Assembly: GCF_900114745.1 (NCBI RefSeq)
Contig: NZ_FOUB01000001.1
Span: 163,931-227,930, forward strand
Source of the DNA: Nitrosomonas communis
GTDB taxonomy: Bacteria > Pseudomonadota > Gammaproteobacteria > Burkholderiales > Nitrosomonadaceae
Length of the DNA stretch: 64,000 nucleotides
Direction: 5' to 3'
Shown one piece after another: positions 1 to 9,456 of the stretch. A program made the translations under genes and the position numbers. The notes under the pieces were generated by a model. That model did no database searches. It was not told where the DNA came from and saw only the letters and a program-made list of their open reading frames with translations. Positions within the stretch are counted from its first letter, which is position 1; each line of letters starts with the position of its first letter.

Positions 1-702
1 CAGTCAGTGCTGGAAATTAAAAGTAGTACTTTTTTTGTGCCGGTCCTGGTTTTGTACACTAATGATTTAGTTGTCATTGAGCAACGATTGCTACAAAAAA
101 TATCTCAAGCACCGGATTTCTTCAGAAATTCACCCATTGTCTTTGATTTGCATGAATTAAACCATAATAATGATGAAATAGATGTTGTGAAATTAGTGGA
201 GCTTATTCGTAAGATGGGCTTATTCCCTATAGGCATACGAGGCGGAAATGAGTTTCAGAATGAGCAAGCAAACTCGATATTTATTCCAATAGATAACACG
301 CAAAGTATAGCTGCTGAAATACCCAAAACATCTGTGTCAACTTCTCAAACAATTGTTAAGGAAGTGGTTGTGAATAATGCAGCGACGCTAATAACTCAGC
401 CTGTTCGTTCAGGTCAACGCATTTATGTATCGGGCGATTTAATTATATTGGCTCAGGTCAGTGCGGGCGCTGAAATCATGGCTGAAGGTAATATCCATGT
501 TTACAATACATTAAGAGGTAGAGCGCTTGCAGGAGTGCAAGGTAATACGAATGCAAGGATATTCTGTTTTGATTTGCAAGCTGAGCTTATTTCAATAGCT
601 GGAGATTATAAAACAAGTGAGGATCTGAAAGAAACGGTTGAAAAAAAACCAGTGCAGATCTATTTGCAGAATCATGCTTTAATAATAAAAGAATTAGTAT
701 AG
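1..702 (+). CDS. minC: Septum site-determining protein MinC (5' end possibly outside window)
   Basis: MinC inhibits FtsZ polymerisation away from midcell as a partner of MinD. The C-terminal beta-helix domain is plain to see: QPVRSGQ at about residues 131-137 (counting from the GTG at 7), GNIHVY at 161-166 and RGRALAG at 170-176, the surface that binds MinD. The N-terminal FtsZ-binding domain covers about residues 1-100. The frame is open to the first base of the window, so the GTG at 7 may be internal and a few residues may lie upstream. The 231 residues seen are close to the family length. It is followed 26 bp later by minD and then minE, the standard minCDE operon order. Confidence 0.95.
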   Translation, partial: QSVLEIKSSTFFVPVLVLYTNDLVVIEQRLLQKISQAPDFFRNSPIVFDLHELNHNNDEIDVVKLVELIRKMGLFPIGIRGGNEFQNEQANSIFIPIDNTQSIAAEIPKTSVSTSQTIVKEVVVNNAATLITQPVRSGQRIYVSGDLIILAQVSAGAEIMAEGNIHVYNTLRGRALAGVQGNTNARIFCFDLQAELISIAGDYKTSEDLKETVEKKPVQIYLQNHALIIKELV

Positions 703-727
703 GATATTTTCAGCGAAGGAGAATTAA

Positions 728-1537
728 GTGGCAAGAATTATTGTCGTAACGTCGGGCAAAGGGGGAGTAGGTAAGACCACCACAAGTGCTGCTATTGCCA
801 TGGGATTGGCAAAAAGAGGACATAAAACAGTCGTGATTGATTTTGATGTGGGTTTACGCAATCTTGATCTTATTATGGGCTGTGAGCGACGGGTTGTCTA
901 TGATTTCATCAATGTGATTAATGGGGAGGCAAATCTTAATCAGGCATTGATTCGCGATAAGCACTGTAATTCGCTTTTTATTCTGCCTGCTTCACAAACA
1001 CGTGATAAAGATGCTTTAACTTTAGAGGGAGTAGAAAAAGTGTTAGAAGAGCTCTCTAAAGATTTTAAATATATCGTGTGTGACTCGCCCGCTGGTATTG
1101 AAAAGGGTGCTCATTTGGCGATGTACTTCGCGGATGATGCTTTTGTCGTTACTAATCCAGAGGTATCTTCTGTTAGAGATTCGGACCGAATGCTGGGGAT
1201 TATGGCAAGCAAGTCACGGAGAGCAGAGTTAGGGATGGAACCCATCAAAGAGTATTTATTATTAACTCGTTATGATCCAGATCGGGTTGAAGCAGGAGAA
1301 ATGTTGAGTCTGGAAGATGTGCAAGAAATATTATCTTTGCACTTGCTGGGTATTATTCCAGAGTCGAAAGCAGTTCTAAATGCTTCTAATTCAGGTACGC
1401 CTGTGATTTTGGATGAGAAAAGTGATGCAGGCCAAGCTTATGCTGACGTGGTGGCGCGCTATCTTGGGGAAAAAAGACCTCATCGTTTTATTGACAGTAA
1501 AAAAGGGTTTCTCAGGAAGCTTTTTGGAGGAAAATAA
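728..1537 (+). CDS. minD: Septum site-determining ATPase MinD
   Basis: MinD is the membrane-cycling ATPase that recruits MinC and is displaced by MinE in pole-to-pole oscillation. The deviant Walker A motif GKGGVGKT is at residues 10-17. The C-terminal amphipathic membrane-targeting helix, KKGFLRKLFGGK, forms the last 12 residues. The 269-residue length is normal for the family. The start is a GTG preceded by an AAGGAG ribosome-binding site at about 717-722. Its stop codon overlaps the minE start (TAATG), indicating translational coupling. Confidence 0.98.
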   Translation: MARIIVVTSGKGGVGKTTTSAAIAMGLAKRGHKTVVIDFDVGLRNLDLIMGCERRVVYDFINVINGEANLNQALIRDKHCNSLFILPASQTRDKDALTLEGVEKVLEELSKDFKYIVCDSPAGIEKGAHLAMYFADDAFVVTNPEVSSVRDSDRMLGIMASKSRRAELGMEPIKEYLLLTRYDPDRVEAGEMLSLEDVQEILSLHLLGIIPESKAVLNASNSGTPVILDEKSDAGQAYADVVARYLGEKRPHRFIDSKKGFLRKLFGGK

Positions 1538-1812
1538 TGAGCCTACTGGATTATTTTAGATCATCTAAATCCAAAACAGCTACTGTTGCTAAAGAAAGGC
1601 TACAAATTCTTGTGGCGCACGAACGCTATTATCGTAATAAGCCTTCTTACCTTCCGCAATTGCAAGAAGAGTTACTGGCAGTCATTCGTAAATATGTCAA
1701 AGTCGAACAAGACGCTATTTCAGTTAAATTTGAACAGGATGAAAATCAAGAGACGCTCGAGCTGAATATTGTATTGCCAGAAACTCCAAAGCAGCAAGAG
1801 TATTCATCATGA
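1537..1812 (+). CDS. minE: Cell division topological specificity factor MinE
   Basis: MinE stimulates MinD ATPase and drives the Min oscillation. At 91 residues it is typical in length. It begins MSLLDYF, the amphipathic membrane-sensing helix, followed by the basic, helical anti-MinCD segment (residues about 13-35). The ATG shares its A with the last base of the minD stop codon, so the two are coupled. It is the last gene of the min operon, and a 180-bp mobile element begins 31 bp after its stop. Confidence 0.97.
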   Translation: MSLLDYFRSSKSKTATVAKERLQILVAHERYYRNKPSYLPQLQEELLAVIRKYVKVEQDAISVKFEQDENQETLELNIVLPETPKQQEYSS

Positions 1813-1843
1813 AGTATCGAAAAATGACTCTTAATTAACAATA

Positions 1844-2023
1844 GGGCGCCTTTAAAAATTCGGAGTTCTAAACAAGACAAGGCGAGAACAAAAAATGTTG
1901 ACGCAGCATATAACTGATGTATAAGGAAACAATTTTTGTGAACAACGAAGTATTGTGACGAAACGGGGTAAGCAGGCAATCCGCGAAGCGGATGTACGCA
2001 AATATGAATTTTTAGAGGTGCCC
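1844..2023 (+). mobile_element. 180-bp non-autonomous element (MITE), copy 1
   Basis: This segment begins GGGCGCCTTTAAAAATTC and ends GAATTTTTAGAGGTGCCC, which are imperfect inverted repeats. It is flanked on both sides by AATA (1840-1843 and 2024-2027), a probable 4-bp target duplication. A second copy of exactly the same length lies inverted at 35178-35357 with its own TAAA duplication. It has no coding capacity and contains a short palindrome, ATCCGC-GAA-GCGGAT. The transposase that moves it is not in the window. It fills most of the 336-bp gap between minE and lolB. Confidence 0.85.
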
Positions 2024-2148
2024 AATAAACAATTGCTTGGTTATCATGCAATGATGTCCGTCTTGAAGCAATTATTAATAAATAGATCATAGCAGAAATG
2101 TGGATGACTAATTGTTGGTTACGTGAAAAAGAGTAGGTTTGATATCCC

Positions 2149-2787
2149 TTGGTCAATAGCATAAGAAAAAAAATTGAATTTTTTGTATGGAAGCTACTGG
2201 TTTGTATAGTTTCGATGCTTGCAGGTTGTGCATTATTCGAAAGCCGCGAGGTCGTTACTACTACTATTATTACTCAACCTGGCGAAGGAATTTCAAAGGA
2301 AGTAATTGCTAATTTTGATCTGGTTGGGAGAGTTTCAGTCAAAGCAGATAAGCAGGGATTTTCAGGCGGTGTACGCTGGCAGCACACGGAGATCAGCGAT
2401 CAGATAATGCTATTTTCACCCTTAGGACAAACTGTTGCTCAGATTGAGCAAGGTCCGGAAGGTGTGAGCCTTATTACCTCAGAACCAAAAACTTATTATG
2501 CAAGTAATGTGGAAAATTTGACAGAAGATATCTTGGGATGGCGATTACCGCTTTCTGGATTACAATTCTGGGTACAGGGTACTCATTTTCCATTCACAAT
2601 GTCTGAAAAGGACTTAGATAGGAATGGGCGGACGGTAACAATCAGACAAGACGGCTGGAAAATTACTTATTTGGATTATTTTTCGCAACTTATTCCTGCC
2701 TATCATAATCTTCCGCGAATATTGGAACTTAGCCGTATAGACCTGAAACTGAAACTGGTTATTGATAACTGGGATATAAAAGATTGA
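2149..2787 (+). CDS. lolB: Outer-membrane lipoprotein LolB
   Basis: LolB receives lipoproteins from LolA and inserts them in the outer membrane. The protein has 212 residues, with a basic and hydrophobic signal peptide ending in the lipobox LAGC at residues 24-27, so Cys27 would be lipidated. The rest is a LolB-type single beta domain (DLVGRVSVKAD near residue 57, then GGVRWQH). The start used is TTG at 2149, the only plausible start that keeps the signal peptide. It lies 43 bp upstream of ispE, the usual neighbour in betaproteobacteria. Confidence 0.9.
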   Translation: MVNSIRKKIEFFVWKLLVCIVSMLAGCALFESREVVTTTIITQPGEGISKEVIANFDLVGRVSVKADKQGFSGGVRWQHTEISDQIMLFSPLGQTVAQIEQGPEGVSLITSEPKTYYASNVENLTEDILGWRLPLSGLQFWVQGTHFPFTMSEKDLDRNGRTVTIRQDGWKITYLDYFSQLIPAYHNLPRILELSRIDLKLKLVIDNWDIKD

Positions 2788-2830
2788 TAGTATACTCTTC
2801 TTAAAAATATTATAGGGAATTCAAGGAAAT

Positions 2831-3673
2831 ATGCAAACCTTTCTAGCACCTGCCAAGCTTAATTTGTTTCTGCATGTGGTGGGACGCCGGAAAGACGGGT
2901 ATCATCTGTTGCAAACAGTTTTTAGGTTTATAGATTTTTCGGATCAGCTGAGTTTTGTCTTAAGAGATGATTCTGTCATTAAATTGCGTACCCCTACTCC
3001 GGGCGTGCCAGAAGAAAATAATTTGTGTGTTCGAGCGGCTAAATTGTTGCAGCAAAGAAGTTACATAAATCTTGGAGTAGAAATTTTTCTGGAAAAACGA
3101 ATTCCGATGGGTGGCGGATTAGGAGGAGGCAGTTCCGATGCGGCAACGACCTTGCTCGTACTTAATCGTTTATGGGGGTTAAATTGGAAAAGGGCACGCT
3201 TGATGGAATTAGGGTTAGAGTTGGGTGCTGATGTTCCAATATTTGTCTATGGTGAAAACGCCTTTGCAGAAGGGGTAGGCGAGAAGCTTTCATCGATCGC
3301 TTTACCACCAGCTTGGTATTTGGTGTTAACACCCTCGGTGCATGTTTCAACAGGACAAATTTTTTCAAGCAAAGAATTGACACGGAATACAAATCCTATC
3401 ACAATACCGCCCTTTTCCCCCTGGCAAGGACGTAATGATCTTGAAACAGTGGTTTGCCAGATGTATCCAGTTGTGGCAAGATACTTGCAGTGGCTAAAGC
3501 AATTGAATAACACGACATTGGTCGCAATGAGTGGTTCGGGCGCTTGTGTATTTGCTGAATTTGCAAACGAACGGGCAGCGAAGGATGCTTTTCAGCAATT
3601 GCCCGATGGAATGAGTGGTTTCGTTGCAAAGGGATTGACTTATCATCCATTGCAAAAATTTTTAGAAGAGTAA
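2831..3673 (+). CDS. ispE: 4-diphosphocytidyl-2-C-methyl-D-erythritol kinase IspE
   Basis: IspE phosphorylates CDP-methylerythritol in the MEP pathway of isoprenoid synthesis. It is a GHMP kinase: APAKLNLFLHV at residues 6-16 and the glycine-rich ATP loop PMGGGLGGGSSDAA at 92-105 are intact, with a third motif MSGSGACVF near residue 233. The length of 280 residues is normal. The gene lies between lolB and a tRNA-Gln, the common order in this bacterial group. Confidence 0.97.
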   Translation: MQTFLAPAKLNLFLHVVGRRKDGYHLLQTVFRFIDFSDQLSFVLRDDSVIKLRTPTPGVPEENNLCVRAAKLLQQRSYINLGVEIFLEKRIPMGGGLGGGSSDAATTLLVLNRLWGLNWKRARLMELGLELGADVPIFVYGENAFAEGVGEKLSSIALPPAWYLVLTPSVHVSTGQIFSSKELTRNTNPITIPPFSPWQGRNDLETVVCQMYPVVARYLQWLKQLNNTTLVAMSGSGACVFAEFANERAAKDAFQQLPDGMSGFVAKGLTYHPLQKFLEE

Positions 3674-3679
3674 TGAATT

Positions 3680-3754
3680 TGGGGAGTCGCCAAGTGGTAA
3701 GGCACCGGATTTTGATTCCGGCATTCGTAGGTTCGATCCCTACCTCCCCAGCCA
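3680..3754 (+). tRNA. tRNA-Gln (anticodon TTG)
   Basis: The acceptor stem TGGGGAG pairs with CTCCCCA, followed by an encoded GCCA end. The D-arm CGCCAAGTGGTAAGGC, the anticodon stem-loop CCGGATTTTGATTCCGG with anticodon TTG, and the T-arm GTAGGTTCGATCCCTAC are all present. The sequence closely matches bacterial glutamine tRNAs. It begins 6 bp after the ispE stop and is probably co-transcribed with it or with prs. Confidence 0.97.
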
Positions 3755-3901
3755 GTACTCATAATGATCAGAAGCGATTTCAAGTAACCGGTTTTCTGGT
3801 TTAAATCAGAGCATATAAATTTATAATTATGTGGCAAGCTTTGTATTACCAGGGGGGTCTGTGTTTTTCAGTATCCAGTTCATAGCAGGAAACTATTAGC
3901 C

Positions 3902-4852
3902 ATGTCTTATGATAGCTTGATGGTGTTTACTGGCACAGCCAATCCACAACTGGCCCAGGACGTGGTCAAGTATCTCAATATCCATTTAGGACGAGCAACA
4001 GTTTCTCGTTTCAGTGATGGCGAGATCATGGTAGAGCTTCTTGAGAATGTGCGTGGCAAGGATGTGTTTGTATTGCAATCTACTTGTGCCCCTACCAATG
4101 ACAGCCTGATGGAAATATTGGTCATTGTAGATGCTTTAAAGCGTGCTTCAGCAGGCCGCATTACCGCTGCAATTCCATATTTTGGTTATGCGCGCCAAGA
4201 TAGAAGGCCGCGTTCGGCACGTGTGCCAATTACAGCGAAAGTAGTAGCCAATATGCTTACCACTGTTGGAATAGACCGGCTTTTGACAATGGATTTGCAC
4301 TCAGATCAGATCCAGGGGTTTTTCGATATACCCGTGGATAACATTTACGGAATGCCTATATTGCTAGGCGATATTTGGAAACATAATTATCAAGACTTGA
4401 CCGTCGTATCGCCTGATGTGGGTGGAGTGGTACGAGCGAGACATTTGGCAAAACGCTTAGAGTGCGATCTTGCGATTATTGATAAGCGCCGTCCTAAACC
4501 GAATGAATCTATAGTAATGAATATCATTGGCGAAGTTGAGGGGCGTACTTGTGTCATCATAGATGACATGGTAGATACGGCGAATACGCTATGCGAAGCT
4601 GCCAGAGCTTTAAAAGAGGAAGGTGCTGCGAGTGTAGTTGCCTATTCTACGCATGCAGTGCTCTCTGGAAAGGCAGTGGAGCGAATTTCAGAGTCTAAAC
4701 TGGATAAATTAGTGGTTACTGATACGATTCCATTACGTGATAATGCCAAAGCATGTGATCGAATTTGTCAGCTAAGTGTCGCGAGTTTACTGGGTGAGTC
4801 CCTGGTCCGCATAAGTAATGAGAGTTCATTGAGCTCATTGTTTATGGAGTAA
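3902..4852 (+). CDS. prs: Ribose-phosphate pyrophosphokinase
   Basis: This enzyme makes PRPP from ribose-5-phosphate and ATP for nucleotide, histidine, tryptophan and NAD synthesis. At 316 residues it is class I sized. Visible motifs are [21 protein letters not shown] (metal and ATP site), [13 protein letters not shown] (flexible loop) and the PRPP-binding stretch [12 protein letters not shown]. It is directly followed by the ribosomal protein L25/CTC gene, a conserved pair in proteobacteria. Confidence 0.98.
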   Translation: MSYDSLMVFTGTANPQLAQDVVKYLNIHLGRATVSRFSDGEIMVELLENVRGKDVFVLQSTCAPTNDSLMEILVIVDALKRASAGRITAAIPYFGYARQDRRPRSARVPITAKVVANMLTTVGIDRLLTMDLHSDQIQGFFDIPVDNIYGMPILLGDIWKHNYQDLTVVSPDVGGVVRARHLAKRLECDLAIIDKRRPKPNESIVMNIIGEVEGRTCVIIDDMVDTANTLCEAARALKEEGAASVVAYSTHAVLSGKAVERISESKLDKLVVTDTIPLRDNAKACDRICQLSVASLLGESLVRISNESSLSSLFME

Positions 4853-4872
4853 ATAAAGATATTTTTATTTTT

Positions 4873-4896
4873 GATTTATCTGGTCGCGGATAAATC
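4873..4896 (+). terminator. Hairpin between prs and rplY
   Basis: GATTTATC and GATAAATC form an 8-bp stem around an 8-base loop, followed by TTATTTT. It could be a weak terminator or attenuator after prs, or part of the rplY leader. The stem is AT-rich, so confidence is low. Confidence 0.35.
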
Positions 4897-4914
4897 TTAT
4901 TTTGGAGAATTGAA

Positions 4915-5511
4915 ATGCAAATTGAAATTGATGCTAATAAACGTGCATTGCAGGGCAAAGGTGCGAGCCGCCGCCTGCGTGTAGATGGTAAAGTTCCTGG
5001 TGTCGTTTATGGTGGAGAGGGTGCTGCGCAATCTATCGAATTAGACCATAATAATCTATTCCATAAGCTCAAACTGGAAGCGTTTCACGCATCTGTTTTA
5101 TCGCTAAAGGTGGATGGTGTCAAGGAGCAAGTATTGTTGCGCGATGTACAAATGCATCCTTACAAACCACAGGTACTTCATGTAGATTTTCAGCGTATTG
5201 ATACAGACAAAAAGATACACATGAAAGTCCCGCTGCATTTCATTAATGCTGAGCTTTCACCTGGAGTAAAACTAGCAGGGGGCATGGTTAGCCATGTACT
5301 CACTGAAGTAGATATATCGTGCTTTCCTCAAGATTTGCCTGAATATATTACCGTAGATTTGTCAGAAATGGCTGCAGGTAGTACCTTGCATCTAAGCGAC
5401 CTCCAATTGCCTGAAAATGTGGAAATCCCTGCATTGATCAGAGGTGATAATTTACCGGTGGCTACCCTCATTGTTCAGCGAGGTGCGGCTGAAGAAAGTA
5501 GTGCGAGTTAA
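4915..5511 (+). CDS. rplY: 50S ribosomal protein L25 (general stress protein CTC type)
   Basis: This protein binds 5S rRNA in the large ribosomal subunit. At 198 residues it is the long CTC form. The N-terminal L25 domain (residues 1-90, with GKGASRRLR and VPGVVYGG) is followed by the TL5-type beta domain (about 95-190). A good ribosome-binding site (TTTGGAGA) precedes the ATG. It sits between prs and pth. Confidence 0.97.
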   Translation: MQIEIDANKRALQGKGASRRLRVDGKVPGVVYGGEGAAQSIELDHNNLFHKLKLEAFHASVLSLKVDGVKEQVLLRDVQMHPYKPQVLHVDFQRIDTDKKIHMKVPLHFINAELSPGVKLAGGMVSHVLTEVDISCFPQDLPEYITVDLSEMAAGSTLHLSDLQLPENVEIPALIRGDNLPVATLIVQRGAAEESSAS

Positions 5512-5546
5512 TTCTTAAATACGTCAAATAGATATCAGTATAAATC

Positions 5547-5582
5547 GGAAATACAGGATAAGCTAATCTCTTCTGTATTTCC
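5547..5582 (+). terminator. Probable terminator after rplY
   Basis: GGAAATACAG and CTGTATTTCC form a perfect 10-bp stem with a 16-base loop, followed by CTTTTC. It lies 36 bp after the rplY stop and would end the prs-rplY transcript. Confidence 0.65.
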
Positions 5583-5662
5583 CTTTTCAAAATTAAGAAG
5601 TCGCAGATGAACGTATCCGGATTGATGATAAGTTATAGTTGTTCAATCAAACCGAGTAAACA

Positions 5663-6235
5663 ATGAAACTCATTGTGGGACTGGGTAATCCTGGAGAAAA
5701 ATACGCTGCTACGCGACATAATGTTGGATTTCACTGGTTGTGTCGCTTGGCGGAGCAATTACGCATCACATTCAAATCTGAAGTTAAGTTCCATGGTCTG
5801 TGTGCAAATATGATGCTTGATAATGAGCAGTTCTGGTTGCTTAAACCGCAGACATACATGAATGCAAGTGGAATGGCCGTGGCAGCATTATCACGTTTTT
5901 ATAAGATCTCTCCTGACCAGTTATTGGTCGTTCATGACGAACTGGATTTGCCCCCCGGAACTGTCAAATTAAAATTAGGTGGAGGCGCAGGAGGTCATAA
6001 TGGTTTGAAGGATATTATGGCACGTCTGGCCACTCAAGATTTCTGGCGGCTGCGGATTGGGGTCGGCCATCCAGGGAATAAAAATGAGGTAGTCGATTAT
6101 GTATTGCACCCACCTCGAAAAGAAGAAGCTTTATTGATTGATGACGCTATACAGCGAAGTCTGGTTATTTGGCCGCTCATTGCAAGTGGTGACTATACCG
6201 CTGCAATGCATAAATTGCACACAAAACAAAAATAA
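5663..6235 (+). CDS. pth: Peptidyl-tRNA hydrolase
   Basis: Pth releases peptides from peptidyl-tRNA dropped by stalled ribosomes. At 190 residues it has the family's conserved residues: GLGNPG (6-11, with Asn9), RHNVGF with the catalytic His19, NASG near residue 67, and HDELDLP at 91-97 with Asp95. The GGGAGGHNGLKD loop follows. It is paired with ychF downstream, as in many bacteria. Confidence 0.98.
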   Translation: MKLIVGLGNPGEKYAATRHNVGFHWLCRLAEQLRITFKSEVKFHGLCANMMLDNEQFWLLKPQTYMNASGMAVAALSRFYKISPDQLLVVHDELDLPPGTVKLKLGGGAGGHNGLKDIMARLATQDFWRLRIGVGHPGNKNEVVDYVLHPPRKEEALLIDDAIQRSLVIWPLIASGDYTAAMHKLHTKQK

Positions 6236-6301
6236 TGATAAAACTATACTTTTTATTTTGTGTATTTTCCCGTTTACTAGAATTTCAATAATAATCAGAT
6301 T

Positions 6302-7393
6302 ATGAGCCTGAAGTGCGGTATCGTTGGTCTCCCGAATGTGGGTAAATCAACACTTTTTAATGCACTCACCAAAGCAGGTATTGCTGCTGAAAATTACCCA
6401 TTTTGTACGATTGATCCTAATGTTGGCGTTGTCGAAGTTCCCGATCTGCGCCTCAAAAAGCTGAGTGAAATTGTTAAACCCCAGAAAGTACAACCTGCTA
6501 TTGTTGAATTTGTTGATATTGCTGGTCTGGTAGCGGGTGCCTCTAAAGGTGAGGGGCTAGGCAACAAATTTCTGGCAAATATCCGTGAAACGGATGGTAT
6601 TGTTCATATGGTGCGTTGTTTTGCTGATGACAATGTGGTTCATGTGGCAGGAAAGGTAGATCCCATTTCGGATATTGAAGTCATTCAAACTGAACTTGCA
6701 TTGTCTGATATGGCCACAGTGGAGAAGGCACTGCAACGAGAAGCCAAGCTGGCTAAATCAGGCAACAAGGAAAGTATCCGGTGTGTGAGTCTAATGGAGA
6801 AATTACATGCCCATCTTGACCAAGGCCGGCCCGCGCGTAGTCTGGCTTTAGAGAAAGAGCAACAGCCGCTAGTAAAGCCATTGTGCCTGTTGACCTCAAA
6901 GCCCGTTATATATGTTGCAAATGTTACGGATGATGGTTTTGAAAATAATCCATTATTGCAAAGCATTCATGAATATGCGGCACGGGAAGGAGCACCTGTT
7001 GTAGCAATCTGTGCGTCCCTCGAAGCAGAAATTGCAGATCTGTCTGATGAAGACAAGCACGTATTTTTGGCTGATATTCATTTAGAAGAACCGGGCTTAA
7101 ATCGCTTGATTCGTGCTGCTTATCAGCTACTCGGGCTTCAGACTTATTTCACTGCCGGTGTCAAGGAGGTACGAGCATGGACAATTCACAAGGGAAATAC
7201 TGCTCCACAAGCAGCCGGTGTGATTCATACAGACTTTGAAAGAGGCTTTATCCGTGCCGAAGTCATATCTTATGATGACTTTGTTGCTTATAACGGTGAG
7301 CAAGGTGCTAAAGAGGCTGGGAAAATGCGCCTAGAGGGTAAAGAATATGTTGTTAATGATGGTGATGTCATCCATTTCCGCTTCAATGTATAA
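6302..7393 (+). CDS. ychF: Redox-regulated ATPase YchF (Obg family)
   Basis: YchF is a universally conserved Obg-family ATPase associated with ribosomes and stress response. The P-loop GLPNVGKST is at residues 8-16. The G2-region [11 protein letters not shown]3 DIAGL and the NxxE-type motif giving ATP preference (YVANVTD region) are visible, and the C-terminal TGS domain (about 280-363) is complete. The 363-residue length is standard. It ends just before a strong hairpin shared with the convergent gene. Confidence 0.97.
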   Translation: MSLKCGIVGLPNVGKSTLFNALTKAGIAAENYPFCTIDPNVGVVEVPDLRLKKLSEIVKPQKVQPAIVEFVDIAGLVAGASKGEGLGNKFLANIRETDGIVHMVRCFADDNVVHVAGKVDPISDIEVIQTELALSDMATVEKALQREAKLAKSGNKESIRCVSLMEKLHAHLDQGRPARSLALEKEQQPLVKPLCLLTSKPVIYVANVTDDGFENNPLLQSIHEYAAREGAPVVAICASLEAEIADLSDEDKHVFLADIHLEEPGLNRLIRAAYQLLGLQTYFTAGVKEVRAWTIHKGNTAPQAAGVIHTDFERGFIRAEVISYDDFVAYNGEQGAKEAGKMRLEGKEYVVNDGDVIHFRFNV

Positions 7394-7439
7394 ATTGCTT
7401 CTCTACATTATCGTAGAATGAAAATTATTTTATACGATT

Positions 7440-7472
7440 CCCCTTATGTTTGAGTAATTCAAACATAAGGGG
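7440..7472. terminator. Bidirectional terminator-like hairpin
   Basis: A perfect 14-bp stem (CCCCTTATGTTTGA with TCAAACATAAGGGG) around GTAAT lies between the convergent ychF (+) and DUF2490 gene (-), 47 bp and 15 bp from their stops. The flanking T-run is weak on both strands, but position and symmetry fit a shared terminator. Confidence 0.7.
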
Positions 7473-7486
7473 AGAGATCTTGCTAA

Positions 7487-8236
7487 CTAGAAAGTCAAAA
7501 ACAAATTGACCCCCAGAATATGCATCATTTGATCTGGACGGGCATTATGTGGTCTATTGATATATTGATTCATATAGCCAATTTCCGCGTTAGCCATTTG
7601 ATTGAATTTCCAACCTAGCCCAACAAAACCCCTGTTCTGATCAAAGCCATTGGTAATCCATCCTTTTTGAGGCGTATTCATCGCGATAAATATTTCATCC
7701 TGTACTATAAAACTAAGATTGGGTGAAATAAATTGCATGGGAAACGCAAATTTTATTAATTGACGAAACCGGTAGGCTACATCGTTTTTACCAGGATCAG
7801 GAACATCATGATCAAAAAAGCGTTGCTCAAAACGGCTGCGCCATTGAAATTTGCCCCAGGAGAATGTATCTGCATAGATTAATTGTTGCCAGATCCGGTG
7901 CTCATCAAAAGGGCCTTGTGCCCCAGAAATCGGTTCGGCCGTTGGTGCCCAGGCATAACCTGCCCAGATAGACACTTTATCATTAAGGGCATAGCCAATC
8001 CCGGGGCGGATAAGGGATTGAGTAAATTGAGAAGAATCATTACCAAAACGCCCTTGGCCTTCGAGCCAGAGCCTCCAGTTCTTCAGATTTTCATTACCTG
8101 TTACATTACCTAAATTTACATTCGCCATAATTTGGCCCCAAGTTTGGAAGTCAGTGACGACATCCTCAGCTATTGCGGGAGCCGATAGCATACTGAATGC
8201 AGCGAATGCCGTAAAAATCTTAAATTTTTTAAACAT
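7487..8236 (-). CDS. DUF2490 family outer-membrane protein
   Basis: This 249-residue protein starts with a clear Sec signal peptide (MFKKFKIF..., cleavage after AIA near residue 23). The remainder is rich in aromatic, alternating-polarity strands. The WGQIMANVNLG, WRLWLEGQGRFG, RPGIGYAL, WAGYAWAP, EHRIWQQL and RSRFEQRF blocks are typical of DUF2490, a family of predicted outer-membrane beta-barrels of unknown function. It ends with a C-terminal Phe, as beta-barrels often do. It stands alone on the minus strand with about 340 bp of AT-rich upstream DNA. Confidence 0.85.
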   Translation of the reverse strand: MFKKFKIFTAFAAFSMLSAPAIAEDVVTDFQTWGQIMANVNLGNVTGNENLKNWRLWLEGQGRFGNDSSQFTQSLIRPGIGYALNDKVSIWAGYAWAPTAEPISGAQGPFDEHRIWQQLIYADTFSWGKFQWRSRFEQRFFDHDVPDPGKNDVAYRFRQLIKFAFPMQFISPNLSFIVQDEIFIAMNTPQKGWITNGFDQNRGFVGLGWKFNQMANAEIGYMNQYINRPHNARPDQMMHILGVNLFLTF

Positions 8237-8577
8237 ATTTTTTCCCTTCCTTCGTTGGTAGAAACTTTTTAATTTTCTTTGTGTTTACAAATTAATTTCA
8301 CTCAAAAATAAATTACGTTGAGCATTAAAAAATAAATTTAGTAACTTAATTTGATAATTTATATTTGTTCCTAAACAATATGATGCTACAAAGTAGAGAC
8401 TTTGAGAGCGAAGCCTACCATAGAAAATGTCAAGAAAGTGTTAAAAAAGCCGCTAGTGATAGAAAAGCCTTAACAACCATTGGGTATTGTTGCAAGAAAA
8501 CAACTAAATCAGCAATTTACTTTATAGTACATATAAAATTTGCTTATTATTCAACTAATAAAGGCTGATAAAGTTAG
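8237..8577. other. AT-rich intergenic region upstream of the DUF2490 gene
   Basis: The first part should hold the promoter and ribosome-binding site (GGAAGGGAAAA on the minus strand) of the DUF2490 gene. I see no convincing gene here; a 67-codon frame on the + strand has no recognisable homology or ribosome-binding site. The region ends at the decayed IS5-type transposase gene. Confidence 0.5.
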
Positions 8578-8988
8578 TTAGGTGTTTAGTTCTACGGTAG
8601 CCTCAATGCAGGAAGCAGTAAGGAAGTTTTTTGCGTTGCTATCGAAGTGGATGGCAATGTGGCGGAAATTTTTCATTCTGCCAAACGGGCGTTCGATGAT
8701 ATTTCACTGTTTATAGATGGTCTTGTCATAGCTGTAGTCGAGTCGATTTTCCTGTATCTGCGATATAGAATGACAGACGTTGTTCCCCTTTACGCAAGCT
8801 ATTCTCGTCATGCCTTGCTGTCATATCCTTTGTCGACTAGCAACTTCTTCGACGGCGGTATGGTGATAATTCCATTTCTAAATCAAAAATGACGCGAAGG
8901 CGAGCCGCAGACAGTATAAATAAATAAGGTAATCCCCTGGCTATGCCGGGGGACTATTAAAGGTTTGACCGTGTGATACGGTCACCGT

Positions 8989-9022
8989 GATTCTTTTAGC
9001 TTGATCAAGAGCTAGGAGAATC
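8989..9022 (+). promoter_or_regulatory. Hairpin sequestering the tnpA ribosome-binding site
   Basis: GATTCT...TAGCT pairs with AGCTA..AGAATC (8989-9001 with 9010-9022), leaving the tnpA AGGAG inside the 3' arm, two bases before the ATG at 9025. Such leader structures are known to hold IS200 TnpA translation low. The pairing is seen directly; the effect is inferred. Confidence 0.65.
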
Positions 9023-9024
9023 AA

Positions 9025-9456
9025 ATGAGAGATTATCAGAGTTTGACGCATATAACATGGGACTGTAAGTACCATATCGTATTTATTCCGAAAAGAAGGA
9101 AGAAAGTGATATTCGGAATGATACGAAAACACCTTGGAAAGATATTGCGCGAATTAGCGGAGCAGAAAAACTGCCAAATAGTAGAAGGGCACCTGATGCC
9201 TGATCATGTACACATGTGCATCAGTATTCCTCCGAAATACTCGGTATCTTACGTAGTAGGATATATTAAAGGGAAAAGTGCAATATCGATAGCGCGGAAG
9301 TTTATGGGGAGATCTAGAAATTTCACAGGTGAAAGTTTTTGGGCACGCGGTTATTTTGTATCCACGGTAGGGTTAGATGAAGAGATGGTCAGAGAATATA
9401 TCAGGCATCAAGAGAAGGAGGATGAACACTATGATCAGCTCAAGCTTGGGATGTGA
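9025..9456 (+). CDS. tnpA: IS200/IS605-family Y1 transposase TnpA
   Basis: A 143-residue single-strand HUH transposase. HLMPDHVHM carries the HUH pair (HVH), and the catalytic tyrosine is in VREYIRHQEKED near the C terminus. The N-terminal block LTHITWDCKYHIVFIPKRR is the family signature. The frame is intact and full length, so the element may be active. Its ribosome-binding site is occluded by a hairpin immediately upstream. Confidence 0.95.
   Translation: MRDYQSLTHITWDCKYHIVFIPKRRKKVIFGMIRKHLGKILRELAEQKNCQIVEGHLMPDHVHMCISIPPKYSVSYVVGYIKGKSAISIARKFMGRSRNFTGESFWARGYFVSTVGLDEEMVREYIRHQEKEDEHYDQLKLGM

Noticed and set aside
1746..2162. Protein gene on the minus strand across the minE-lolB gap
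   Set aside because: The frame overlaps minE and consists mostly of the 180-bp mobile element; it has no homology or start signal.
3680..3754. tRNA-Gln as an integration site for an island
   Set aside because: The genes on both sides are conserved housekeeping genes, and no integrase or repeated tRNA end is present.
8365..8568. 67-codon gene upstream of the IS5 remnant
   Set aside because: No ribosome-binding site, no recognised domain, and base composition like the surrounding AT-rich DNA.
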